From JBBCJM01 sp037190175 (GTDB lineage: Bacteria; Pseudomonadota; Alphaproteobacteria; Rhodobacterales; Rhodobacteraceae), in the NCBI GenBank assembly GCA_037190175.1, contig JBBCJM010000043.1:24801-88800 (forward strand): a stretch of DNA of 64,000 nucleotides, written 5' to 3'. How positions within the stretch are numbered: position 1 is the first letter of the stretch; every line of letters starts with the position of its first letter. Positions 18,233 through 26,332 of the stretch are shown piece after piece. The notes beneath the pieces were generated by a model. The model made no database searches. It was given only the letters and a program-made list of their open reading frames with translations, and was not told the origin of the DNA. The translations under genes and the position numbers were made by a program.

Positions 18233-19882
18233 TCAGGCGGCCAGCGGCCGGCGCCACATCGCCCGGCGGAACCGGGTGGCGACGAAGGCGGTGTCGGTCA
18301 GGCAGGCGGTGCCGGCGGGATTGGCGCCGGTGACGTGGAAGTCGCTGAAGGCCGCCGACTGGTTGACGAAGATGTTGCCGGTCAGGTTGACCGACAGGTT
18401 CACCCCGGCGCGGGCGAAGGCGCGGGCGGCCCGGGCGATCCGGCCCTCGTCGGTGTCGTAGAGCGCGGCGGTGATGGCGCCTTTTTGCGTGGCCAGCGTG
18501 GAGGCCAGCGCGATGCCGTGGTCGGCGTCGGGGGTGGAGACCAGGAAGGCCACGGGGCCGAAGCATTCGCTTTCCGCGGCGGGGTCGCCGGCGGTGACCG
18601 CCAGCAGCAGCGGCGATGCGGTGCGGCCCTCGCCCACCGGGGCCGAGTCGCGGATCACCCGGCCGAGGGCGCGGGCCTGCTGGATGCGTTCCAGCGTGGC
18701 CGGATTGGCGATGGCGCCGCAGACGCCGGCGGCGCGGGTGGGGTCGGACAAGAGCGCGTCGATGGCCCGGGCGATGCCTTCGGCGACCTCATCGAAGGAC
18801 TTATGCCCCTGGTCGGTCTCGATCCCGCCTTCGGGGATATAGATGTTCTGCGGCGCGGTGCACATCTGCCCGGAATAGAGCGCCAGCGAGAAGGCCAGGT
18901 TGGCGCACATGCCGGCGAAGTCGTCGGTGGCGGCGATGGTGACGGTATTGACCCCGGCCTCCTCGCTGAACACCTGCGCCTGGGTGGCGTTGGCCCGCAG
19001 CCACGCCCCGAAGGCGTTGGAGCCGGTGTAGTCGATCAGCCTGACCGCCGGGTCGGTGGCCAGCGCCTTGGTGATTTCAGCCCCCGGCGCGTCCACCGCC
19101 AGCAGCATCGCGTCGGCGGGCAGCCCGGCCTCCGCCAGCACCTCGCGCGCCACCCGCACGGTCAGCGCCAGCGGCAGGATGGCGGCGGGGTGGGGCTTCA
19201 CGATCACCGGGTTGCCGGTGGCGAGGCTGGCGAAGATGCCGGGATAGGAGTTCCAGGTGGGGAAGGTGTTGCAGCCGATGCCCAGCGCCACACCCGCTGG
19301 CACCAGCGTCCAGTGCTTTTCCAGCACGATGGGCGCGGCCTTGCCCTGCGGCTTCTCCCACCGCGTTTCGCGGGCGAAACGGGTCATCTCGTCCCAGGCC
19401 ATGGCCACCGCCTCCAAGGCCCGGTCCTGCGCATGGGGGCCGCCGGCCTGGAAGGCCATCGCGAAGGCTTGCCCGGTGGTGTGCTGGGTGGCGTGGCCCA
19501 GCAGGAAGCTCATCCGGTTCAGCCGGGCGAGGATCTCCAGGCAGGCGCCGACGCGCGCCTCGGGCGTGGCCTCGGCCAGCGCGGGGGCCGCCGCCTGCGC
19601 CGCGGCGATCAGGTCGGCGGGGTCGGCCGCCGGATAGGTGATTCCCAGCGCCGGGCCGAAGGGCGAGACCTCGGCCCCCAGCCTGCGCGATTCGGGATGG
19701 CCGGGCAGGTCGAAGGGCCGGCCCAGCAGGGCGGCATAGCCCGCCTCGCCCTCTTCCCGGGCGGATTCGCCATAGAACCTGCCGCTCGGCACCTCGGGGA
19801 ACGGGGTCCAGAAGCCGCGCGAGTGCAATGCCTGCACCGCAGCCTCCAGCATCGGCCGATGACGGTCGAACAACCCGCTCAT
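18233..19882 (-). CDS. paaN: Phenylacetate degradation protein PaaN (aldehyde dehydrogenase family)
   Basis: A 549-residue aldehyde-dehydrogenase-fold protein of the PaaN type, proposed to act in ring opening or aldehyde oxidation of the phenylacetyl-CoA pathway. FSEEAGVN and the catalytic cysteine in SGQMCTAPQN are visible. Unlike PaaZ there is no MaoC hydratase domain. The start ATG at 19882 follows GGGAGGATC. It diverges from paaG, and a TetR-type palindrome lies in the shared promoter region. The window also has a full PaaZ, so the role of PaaN may be redundant or specialised. Confidence 0.86.
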   Translation of the reverse strand: MSGLFDRHRPMLEAAVQALHSRGFWTPFPEVPSGRFYGESAREEGEAGYAALLGRPFDLPGHPESRRLGAEVSPFGPALGITYPAADPADLIAAAQAAAPALAEATPEARVGACLEILARLNRMSFLLGHATQHTTGQAFAMAFQAGGPHAQDRALEAVAMAWDEMTRFARETRWEKPQGKAAPIVLEKHWTLVPAGVALGIGCNTFPTWNSYPGIFASLATGNPVIVKPHPAAILPLALTVRVAREVLAEAGLPADAMLLAVDAPGAEITKALATDPAVRLIDYTGSNAFGAWLRANATQAQVFSEEAGVNTVTIAATDDFAGMCANLAFSLALYSGQMCTAPQNIYIPEGGIETDQGHKSFDEVAEGIARAIDALLSDPTRAAGVCGAIANPATLERIQQARALGRVIRDSAPVGEGRTASPLLLAVTAGDPAAESECFGPVAFLVSTPDADHGIALASTLATQKGAITAALYDTDEGRIARAARAFARAGVNLSVNLTGNIFVNQSAAFSDFHVTGANPAGTACLTDTAFVATRFRRAMWRRPLAA

Positions 19883-19927
19883 ATGATCCTCCCGTCGGGC
19901 ATCCTCCTCCCGACACGGCTCTATCAT

Positions 19928-19943
19928 TGACCGGACGGTCGGT
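19928..19943. promoter_or_regulatory. Probable TetR (PaaR) operator between paaN and paaG
   Basis: TGACCGGACGGTCGGT contains the palindrome GACCG-GA-CGGTC. It agrees with the site before paaJ (25051-25066) as TGACC-N3-CGGTCGG. On the minus strand it lies between TTGCAT and AATGAT, plausible -35 and -10 elements for paaN. The TetR gene encoded at 22681 is the likely binder. Confidence 0.65.
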
Positions 19944-20000
19944 TTATGCAACAAGAATCTGCGAGGGCCGTCGAAATTGGGGCGGCGAGGGAGAAAGACG

Positions 20001-20792
20001 ATGACCAGTTCGCAAACCGTTCTGTCGGCGCTGGCCGACGGCGTGCTGACGCTGACGCTGAACCGCCCCGACAAGCTTAACTCATTCAACGAGGAAATGC
20101 ACCTTGCCCTGCGCGAGGGGTTCCAGCGCGCGCATGACGACCGCGCGGTGCGGGCGGTGCTGCTGACCGGGGCGGGCCGGGGGTTCTGCGCCGGGCAGGA
20201 TCTGGGCGACGTGGACGCCGGCGAGGGCGGCACGCCCGATCTGGGCGAGACGCTGGACAGGTTCTACAACCCCAACCTGCGGCTGATCCGGTCCTTGGAA
20301 AAGCCGGTGGTCTGCGCGGTGAACGGGGTGGCGGCCGGCGCCGGGGCCAACATCGCATTGGCCTGCGACATCGTGCTGGCGGCGAAATCGGCGAAGTTTG
20401 TGCAGGCCTTCGCCAAGATCGGCCTGATCCCCGACGCGGGGGGAAGCTGGAGCCTGACCCGCATCCTGGGCGAGCCGCGGGCCAAGGCCCTGACCATGAC
20501 CGGCGAGCCGCTGCCGGCCGAGAAGGCCGCCGACTGGGGGCTGATCTGGAAGGCGGTCGACGGCGAATCGCTGATGGAGGAGGCAAGCGCCTTGGCCCGC
20601 AGCCTCGCCGCCGGCCCCACGCTCGGCCTGGGCCTCACCAAGCGGCTGATCCAGGCCGCCGCCACCAACAGCCTCGACCGGCAGCTGGATATGGAGCGCG
20701 ACTGCCAGCAGGCCGCCGGCCGCAGCGCCGACTATGCCGAGGGCGTGGCGGCCTTCCTGGACAAGCGGCCCGCGCAATTCCGAGGGGAATGA
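20001..20792 (+). CDS. paaG: 1,2-epoxyphenylacetyl-CoA isomerase PaaG
   Basis: A 263-residue crotonase-family protein. PaaG isomerises ring-1,2-epoxyphenylacetyl-CoA to oxepin-CoA and also handles a later double-bond shift. It has the oxyanion-hole stretches GAGRGFCAGQDL and NGVAAGAGANIALACD. The catalytic acid region IGLIPDAGGSW carries the D typical of PaaG. The ATG at 20001 follows GAGGGAG. Its stop overlaps paaI. The assignment to PaaG rather than PaaB-type hydratases rests on sequence and neighbours. Confidence 0.9.
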   Translation: MTSSQTVLSALADGVLTLTLNRPDKLNSFNEEMHLALREGFQRAHDDRAVRAVLLTGAGRGFCAGQDLGDVDAGEGGTPDLGETLDRFYNPNLRLIRSLEKPVVCAVNGVAAGAGANIALACDIVLAAKSAKFVQAFAKIGLIPDAGGSWSLTRILGEPRAKALTMTGEPLPAEKAADWGLIWKAVDGESLMEEASALARSLAAGPTLGLGLTKRLIQAAATNSLDRQLDMERDCQQAAGRSADYAEGVAAFLDKRPAQFRGE

Positions 20793-21244
20793 TGAACGCG
20801 ATGAAACCCGTCTCGCAGATGAGCCCGCAGGAACTGGCCGAAGCTTCGGCCCGCGCCATGTGGAACGACGACAGCGCCAGCCAGCGGCTGGGGATGAGCC
20901 TGGACCACATCGCACCGGGCGAGGCCACGCTGTCGATGACCATCACCGAAGCCATGTCGAACGGCCACGGCAACGCGCATGGCGGCTATATCTTCACCCT
21001 GGCCGACAGCGCCTTCGCCTTCGCCTGCAACAGCTACAACCAGATGGTCGTGGCGCAGCACTGTTCGATCACCTACCTGATCCCCGGCCGCATCGGCGAC
21101 CGGCTGACCGCGACGGCGCGCGAGGTCTCGCGCAAGGGCCGCTCGGGCATCTACGACATCCGCCTCACCAATCAGGACGGCGCGCATGTGGCCGAGTTCC
21201 GCGGCCATTCCCGCACCGTCAAGGGCACGCACCTGCCGGAGTGA
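20789..21244 (+). CDS. paaI: Acyl-CoA thioesterase PaaI
   Basis: A 151-residue hot-dog-fold thioesterase that rescues CoA from dead-end phenylacetyl-CoA intermediates. The family motif NAHGGYIFTLADSAFAFACN is present. Two ATGs stand in tandem (20789 and 20792): the first overlaps the paaG stop, the second has better spacing from GAGGGG. Part of paaG-paaI-paaK. Confidence 0.92.
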   Translation: MMNAMKPVSQMSPQELAEASARAMWNDDSASQRLGMSLDHIAPGEATLSMTITEAMSNGHGNAHGGYIFTLADSAFAFACNSYNQMVVAQHCSITYLIPGRIGDRLTATAREVSRKGRSGIYDIRLTNQDGAHVAEFRGHSRTVKGTHLPE

Positions 21245-21278
21245 CCCCCGGCCACCGGCATTTCCAAGGGAGGACACC

Positions 21279-22589
21279 ATGGAAGACCTGACCCCGAACC
21301 CGAAGGACCTAGACCCCATCGAGATCGCCTCGCGCGACGAGATCGAAGCCTTGCAGTTCCACCGCATGAAGCGGTCGCTGAAACACGCCTACGAGAACTC
21401 GCCCTTCTACCGTAAGCGGTTCATCGAGGCCGACGTGCACCCCGAGGAACTGAAGACGCTGAAGGACATCGCGAAATTCCCCTTCACCGTGAAGCAGGAC
21501 CTGCGCGACACCTATCCGTTCGGCATGTTCGCGGTGCCGCAGTCGAAGCTGGTGCGCATCCACGGCTCCTCCGGCACCACCGGCAAGCCCACGGTGGTGG
21601 GCTATACCGCCGCCGACATCGACCATTGGGCCAACCTGATCGCGCGGTCGATCCGCGCCGCCGGCGGCCGGCCGGGCGACATCCTGCACAACGCCTATGG
21701 CTATGGCCTGTTCACCGGGGGGCTGGGCGCGCATTACGGGGCCGAGCGGCTGGGCTGCACCGTGGTGCCGATCTCGGGCGGGATGACCGAGCGGCAGGTG
21801 ACGCTGATCGCCGACTTCAAGCCCTCGATCATCATGGTGACGCCCAGCTACATGCTGTCGATCCTGGACGAGTTCCGCCGCCAGGGCCTCGATCCCCGGC
21901 AATCCTCGCTGCGCGTCGGCATCTTCGGCGCCGAGCCCTGGACCAACGCCATGCGGCAGGAGATCGAGGAAGCCTTCGACATGCACGCGGTGGACATCTA
22001 CGGCCTGTCGGAGGTCATGGGGCCCGGCGTGGCGCAGGAATGCGTGGAGACCAAGGACGGGCTGCATATCTGGGAGGACCACTTCTACCCCGAGATCATC
22101 GACCCGGTGACCGGCGAGGTCTTGCCCGATGGCGAGATGGGCGAACTGGTGTTCACCACGCTGACCAAGGAGGGCCTGCCGATGGTGCGTTACCGCACCC
22201 GCGACCTGACCCGCCTGCTGCCCGGCACCGCGCGCTCGATGCGGCGGATCGAGAAGATCACCGGACGGTCGGACGACATGATCATCCTGCGCGGGGTCAA
22301 CGTCTTCCCTACCCAGATCGAGGAGCAGATCCTGAAGTGCCGCGGCCTCTCGCCCCACTTCCAGATCGAACTCACCCGCTCGGGCCGGATGGACAACATG
22401 ACCGTGCATGTCGAATGCGCCCCGGACCACGCCGCCGAGGACGCGCGCGCGAAGTCGGCGAAGGAACTGGCGCATCACATCAAGTCGGTGGTGGGCGTGT
22501 CGACCAGGATCGAGGTGCGCGATCCGAACAGCATCGGCCGCTCGGAAGGCAAGGCCAAGCGGGTGGTGGACAACCGGCCGAAGGAATGA
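21279..22589 (+). CDS. paaK: Phenylacetate-CoA ligase PaaK
   Basis: A 436-residue acyl-adenylate ligase that activates phenylacetate with ATP and CoA, the entry step of the pathway. It has the P-loop-like HGSSGTTGKPTVVGYT, YGLSEVMGPGV and the C-terminal hinge region near TGRSDDMIILRGVNVFP. Length equals the usual 430-440. The start ATG follows AAGGGAGGACACC. Bases 22261-22272 within the gene repeat the 12-mer CCGGACGGTCGG of the upstream operator, possibly by chance. Confidence 0.95.
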   Translation: MEDLTPNPKDLDPIEIASRDEIEALQFHRMKRSLKHAYENSPFYRKRFIEADVHPEELKTLKDIAKFPFTVKQDLRDTYPFGMFAVPQSKLVRIHGSSGTTGKPTVVGYTAADIDHWANLIARSIRAAGGRPGDILHNAYGYGLFTGGLGAHYGAERLGCTVVPISGGMTERQVTLIADFKPSIIMVTPSYMLSILDEFRRQGLDPRQSSLRVGIFGAEPWTNAMRQEIEEAFDMHAVDIYGLSEVMGPGVAQECVETKDGLHIWEDHFYPEIIDPVTGEVLPDGEMGELVFTTLTKEGLPMVRYRTRDLTRLLPGTARSMRRIEKITGRSDDMIILRGVNVFPTQIEEQILKCRGLSPHFQIELTRSGRMDNMTVHVECAPDHAAEDARAKSAKELAHHIKSVVGVSTRIEVRDPNSIGRSEGKAKRVVDNRPKE

Positions 22590-22680
22590 CCGGCCCGGGC
22601 GTGACAGCCGCGCCCGCAGCCGCTAAAGCGAAGGCGGATCCCGGTTCGGGGCGCGCCTGCCTTTCAGGAAAGTGACGACC

Positions 22681-23280
22681 ATGGCTCGGACCCGGGCGCA
22701 GGATTTTCAGGAGAAAAGCCGCGGCATTCTGGACAATGCCGCGCAGGTCTTTGCCGAACAGGGCATGGACAAGGCGTCGATGTCGCAGATCGCGGCCCAT
22801 GCGCAGGTGTCCAAGGCGCTGCTCTACCACTACTACCCCAGCAAGGACGCGCTGATCTTCGCGATCATCCTGACGCATCTGGAGGAGTTGGACGCCGCGG
22901 TGGAGGAGGCCGACGACGTGTCGCTGCCGCTGGAGCAACGCCTGCGCAAGCTGGTGGGCGCGGTGCTGGAGGCCTATCGCGGCGCCGACAACCAGCACAA
23001 GGTGCAGCTGAACGCCACCGCCGCGCTGTCGGAGGAGCAGAAGGCCGAGATCCTGGCGGTGGAGCGCCGCATCGTCCGCCGCTTCGCCGCGGTGCTGGAC
23101 CGGATCAACCCGGGGCTCAATACCCGGGAAAGGCCGCTGCTGACCCCGGTGACCATGTCGCTCTTTGGGATGATGAACTGGATGTACATGTGGTTCAAGG
23201 ACGGCGGCCGCATCTCGCGCGAGGACTATGCCGACGTGGCGACGACGCTGATCCTGGAGGGGATCAAGGCGGTGCGGTAA
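22681..23280 (+). CDS. paaR: TetR family repressor of the paa cluster (PaaR-like)
   Basis: A 199-residue TetR regulator with N-terminal helix-turn-helix SMSQIAAHAQVSKALLYHYY (about 31-50) and a helical ligand domain. PaaR proteins of this type repress paa genes and respond to phenylacetyl-CoA. Matching palindromes before paaN/paaG and paaJ support that role. ATG at 22681 is preferred over GTG at 22672, because AGGAAAG is correctly spaced only for the ATG. Confidence 0.82.
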   Translation: MARTRAQDFQEKSRGILDNAAQVFAEQGMDKASMSQIAAHAQVSKALLYHYYPSKDALIFAIILTHLEELDAAVEEADDVSLPLEQRLRKLVGAVLEAYRGADNQHKVQLNATAALSEEQKAEILAVERRIVRRFAAVLDRINPGLNTRERPLLTPVTMSLFGMMNWMYMWFKDGGRISREDYADVATTLILEGIKAVR

Positions 23281-23290
23281 TCGGGCGTGT

Positions 23291-23342
23291 GGCGGGGTGA
23301 ACCCCGCCCTACCGGCCCGCGTAGGGCGGGATTCATCCCGCC
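23291..23342. repeat. Composite REP-like palindromic element
   Basis: Two perfect 18-bp palindromes, GGCGGGGT-GA-ACCCCGCC (23291-23308) and GGCGGGAT-TC-ATCCCGCC (23325-23342), flank a 16-nt spacer. Bases 23303-23312 also pair exactly with 23321-23330 (CCCGCCCTAC/GTAGGGCGGG). The nested layout resembles interspersed palindromic elements. It separates two convergent genes and supplies the last codons of the GST gene, and may also terminate transcription. Confidence 0.75.
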
Positions 23343-23989
23343 ATCCCGCCCGAAGCCTCGAACACCGCCTTCTGCGCCGCGTAGGCCCGCCGGAACGCCG
23401 GCCGTGCCTCGGCGCGGGCGACGTAGGCGGCGAGGGTGGGGTGGTCCTCCAGCAGCGCGGTTCCGTTCAGCCGGCGCAGCACGGTGACCATCATCAGGTC
23501 GCCGGCGCTGAAGGCGCCGTCCAGCCAGTCGGCCTGTCCCAGCCGGGCGGCAAGGTCGGCCAGCCGCTGGCGGATCCTGTCCTCCAGAATCGCCAGCCGG
23601 TCGGCGTACCAGGGCCTGTCGCGCTCCAGCACCATGGTCAGGTCGCGGTCGAAGACCGGCGGCTCCACCGTATCGACCGCGGCGAAGATCCAGGCGATGG
23701 CGCGCGCCCTGGCATCGTCATCCGCCGGCAGCAGGCCGCCGTGCCGCTCGGCGATGTGCAGCACGATGGCGCCGGATTCGAAGAGCGCCAGCCCATCCTC
23801 CTCCCAGGTCGGGATCTGGCCGAAGGGATGCAGCGCCTTGTGCGCGGGCTCCTTCATCGCCGCGAAGGACAGCAGGCGGACCTCGTAGGGCTGCCCCACC
23901 TCCTCCAGCGCCCAGCGCACCCGCATGTCGCGCGCCAGCCCCCGGCCGCGGTCGGGCGAGCGTTCGAAGGCGGTGATGACGGGGGGCAT
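23333..23989 (-). CDS. Glutathione S-transferase family protein
   Basis: A 218-residue GST-fold protein. The thioredoxin-like N-terminal domain includes RVRWALEEVGQPYEVR, PFGQIPTWEEDG and LFESGAIVLHIAERHG, followed by a helical C-terminal domain. These proteins conjugate or reduce electrophiles with glutathione. Reactive epoxide and oxepin intermediates of the phenylacetate pathway make a protective role plausible, but this is inference. The start ATG 23989 follows GGAGACCCGCC. The gene end runs into the palindromic repeat at 23325-23342. Confidence 0.85.
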   Translation of the reverse strand: MPPVITAFERSPDRGRGLARDMRVRWALEEVGQPYEVRLLSFAAMKEPAHKALHPFGQIPTWEEDGLALFESGAIVLHIAERHGGLLPADDDARARAIAWIFAAVDTVEPPVFDRDLTMVLERDRPWYADRLAILEDRIRQRLADLAARLGQADWLDGAFSAGDLMMVTVLRRLNGTALLEDHPTLAAYVARAEARPAFRRAYAAQKAVFEASGGMAG

Positions 23990-24018
23990 GGCGGGTCTCC
24001 CGGGCGGCGCAGGGTAAA

Positions 24019-24036
24019 ACATACCAGATGGTATGT
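24019..24036. promoter_or_regulatory. Perfect 18-bp palindromic operator between gst and PaaX-family gene
   Basis: ACATACCA-GA-TGGTATGT has 8-bp arms and a 2-nt spacer. It lies 29 bases upstream of the GST start on the minus strand and 81 bases before the PaaX-family start. It is A/T-richer than its surroundings and differs from the GACC-N4-GGTC sites. The likely ligand is the adjacent PaaX-family protein or an unlinked TetR protein. Confidence 0.7.
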
Positions 24037-24117
24037 ATGCGGTCAAGCACCCCGTCCCGGATGGCACAGGCGCGGGCGGCTTGGTACTAGCGGGCGACGG
24101 GGACCGGCGGGGCGGGG

Positions 24118-24951
24118 ATGGTGGACAGCGGGCTGATCGCGGGGGTGCTGGCGGGGCTGGAGCTGCGCTCGGCCTCCTTCATCGTCACCGTCTATGGCGA
24201 CGTGGTGGTGCCGCGCGGCGGCGTGCTGTGGACCGGCACGCTGATCGAGGTCTGCGCCCGGGTGGGGATCAACGAATCGCTGGTGCGCACCGCGGTCTCG
24301 CGGCTGGTCGCCGCGCACCGGCTGCGGGGCGAGCGGGCCGGGCGGCGCAGCTATTACCGGCTGGACGCCTCGGCGCGGGCCGAGTTCGCGCAGGCGGCGC
24401 GGCTGCTCTATGCCCCCGATGCCGCGGTGCGGGGCTGGCAGGTGCTGCACGCCCCCGGCCTGAGCGACGAAGACGCCCGCCACCTGCGGCTGGGGCACAT
24501 GGGCGGCGCGGTCTGGATCCGCCCCGACCGCGGCCAGCCGGCGCCCGAGGGCGCGCTGGTGCTGCACGCCGCCGACCCCGTGGGGCCGGAGCGGTTGGCG
24601 GGGTTCTGGGACCTCTCGGCGCTGCATTCCCGCTATCAGGACATGCTGGCGCGGTTCGGGGCGCTGGAGGAGGCCACCCGGGGCGGCGGCTTTTCCGACG
24701 AGGCGGCGCTGGTGGGGCGGCTGCTGTTGGTGCACGTCTATCGCGGGGTGCTGTTGCGCGACCCCCGGCTGCCGGCGGCGAGCCTGCCCGCGGGCTGGCA
24801 GGGCCATGCCGCGCGCGCGCTGTTCCGCACGCTCTACCTGCGGCTGACCCCGGGGGCCGAGCGCCATATCGGGGCGCGGTTCGAGGGGGTGGAGGGGCTG
24901 CTGCCGGCCCAAACCCCCGAGAGCGAGGCACGGCTGCGGGGGCTGGTCTAG
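24118..24951 (+). CDS. PaaX family transcriptional regulator
   Basis: A 277-residue protein with an N-terminal winged helix (SASFIVTVYGDVVVPRGG and INESLVRTAVSRLVAAHRL, about 15-70) and the C-terminal domain of PaaX repressors. E. coli PaaX represses the paa genes and is released by phenylacetyl-CoA; that protein is about 316 residues. Here a TetR-type PaaR is also present, so control may be split: PaaR for catabolic promoters and this protein for gst and itself (inference). ATG 24118 follows GGCGGGG. Confidence 0.82.
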   Translation: MVDSGLIAGVLAGLELRSASFIVTVYGDVVVPRGGVLWTGTLIEVCARVGINESLVRTAVSRLVAAHRLRGERAGRRSYYRLDASARAEFAQAARLLYAPDAAVRGWQVLHAPGLSDEDARHLRLGHMGGAVWIRPDRGQPAPEGALVLHAADPVGPERLAGFWDLSALHSRYQDMLARFGALEEATRGGGFSDEAALVGRLLLVHVYRGVLLRDPRLPAASLPAGWQGHAARALFRTLYLRLTPGAERHIGARFEGVEGLLPAQTPESEARLRGLV

Positions 24952-25021
24952 ACTAACCTGTTGCCTGGAAATGACTTTCTCGCGCCGCCCAAAAACATCA
25001 CGCAATCGCGGAATTTTTGCT

Positions 25022-25066
25022 TTCCATGTGATTCTTCGCACGCTATAAGCTGACCAATCGGTCGGC
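25022..25066 (+). promoter_or_regulatory. paaJ-paaABCDE promoter with PaaR-type operator
   Basis: TTCCAT (25022-25027) and TATAAG (25044-25049), spaced 16 bases apart, form a candidate sigma-70 promoter. TGACCAATCGGTCGGC (25051-25066) follows at the expected transcription start and shares TGACC-N3-CGGTCGG with the site at 19928. A repressor bound here would block initiation of the main paa operon. Confidence 0.65.
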
Positions 25067-25112
25067 GAATTGGGAGAATCGCCGGTCTTTCACGAACACG
25101 AGAGGGCTGCGG

Positions 25113-26318
25113 ATGCGCGAGGCATTCATCTGCGATGCGGTCAGGACGCCGGTCGGGCGCTATGGCGGGGCCCTGGCCCAGGTCCGCGCCGACGATCTGG
25201 CCGCCCTGCCGCTGAAGGCGCTGATGGAGCGCAACCCGGGGGTGGACTGGTCGCAGGTCGACGACCTGATCTTCGGCTGCGCCAACCAGGCGGGCGAGGA
25301 CAACCGCAACGTGGGCCGGATGGCGGTGCTGCTGGCCGGAATGCCGGTGGGCGTGCCGGGCACCACGGTGAACCGGCTGTGCGGCTCGGGCATGGACGCG
25401 GTGGGGATGGCGGCGCGGGCGATCAAGGCCGGCGACTGCGACTTCGTGCTGGCCGGCGGGGTGGAAAGCATGACCCGCGCGCCCTTCGTGATGCCCAAGG
25501 CCGACGCGGCCTTTTCCCGCGCCAATGCGGTCTACGACACCACCATCGGCTGGCGCTTCGTCAACCCCTTGATGAAGCAGCAGTTCGGCACCGACTCGAT
25601 GCCGCAGACCGCCGACAACGTGGCGGCCGACTATGGCATCAGCCGCGCCGACCAGGACGCCTTCGCGGCGCGCAGCCAGGCCCGCTGGGCGGCGGCGCAG
25701 GAGGCGGGGCGCTTCCGCGACGAGATCGTGCCGGTGACGATCCCGCAGAAGAAGGGCGAGCCCATCGTCTTCGACACCGACGAACATCCCCGCCCCGGCA
25801 CCACCGCCGAGGCGCTGGCCAGGCTGAAGGGCGTCAACGGCCCCGACCTGAGCGTGACCGCCGGCAATGCCTCGGGCGTGAACGACGGCGCCGCGGCGCT
25901 GGCGATCCTGTCCGAAGACGCCACCCGCAAGCAGGGCCTGACGCCGAAGGCCCGCATCGTCGCCATGGCGGCGGCGGGCGTGGAGCCCAGGATCATGGGC
26001 ATCGGCCCCGCCCCGGCGGCGCGGCGCGTGCTGGAGCGCGCGGGGCTCACCCTGGGCCAGATGGATGTGATAGAGTTGAACGAGGCGTTCGCGAGCCAGG
26101 CGCTGGCGACGCTGCGCGACCTGGGGCTGCCCGATGACGCGCCGCATGTGAACCCCAACGGCGGCGCCATCGCCATCGGCCACCCGCTGGGCATGTCGGG
26201 GGCAAGGCTTGTGACGACCGCGATGTACCAGCTTCACCGCACCGGCGGGCGCTATGCGCTCTGCACCATGTGCATCGGGGTGGGCCAGGGCATCGCGCTG
26301 ATCATCGAACGCATCTGA
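25113..26318 (+). CDS. paaJ: 3-oxoadipyl-CoA/3-oxo-5,6-dehydrosuberyl-CoA thiolase PaaJ
   Basis: A 401-residue thiolase that cleaves 3-oxo-5,6-dehydrosuberyl-CoA and 3-oxoadipyl-CoA to acetyl-CoA and succinyl-CoA. Visible are the acyl-accepting cysteine C90 in NRLCGSGMD, the histidine of GGAIAIGHPLG and the second cysteine in CTMCIGVGQG. It is the first gene after the paa promoter/operator and 14 bases before paaA. PcaF is a close relative; context favours PaaJ. Confidence 0.92.
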   Translation: MREAFICDAVRTPVGRYGGALAQVRADDLAALPLKALMERNPGVDWSQVDDLIFGCANQAGEDNRNVGRMAVLLAGMPVGVPGTTVNRLCGSGMDAVGMAARAIKAGDCDFVLAGGVESMTRAPFVMPKADAAFSRANAVYDTTIGWRFVNPLMKQQFGTDSMPQTADNVAADYGISRADQDAFAARSQARWAAAQEAGRFRDEIVPVTIPQKKGEPIVFDTDEHPRPGTTAEALARLKGVNGPDLSVTAGNASGVNDGAAALAILSEDATRKQGLTPKARIVAMAAAGVEPRIMGIGPAPAARRVLERAGLTLGQMDVIELNEAFASQALATLRDLGLPDDAPHVNPNGGAIAIGHPLGMSGARLVTTAMYQLHRTGGRYALCTMCIGVGQGIALIIERI

Positions 26319-26332
26319 GAGGGAGGCCAGCC

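Noticed and set aside
22672..22680. GTG start for the TetR gene, three codons upstream
   Set aside because: The ribosome binding site AGGAAAG is too close to the GTG; spacing fits the ATG at 22681.
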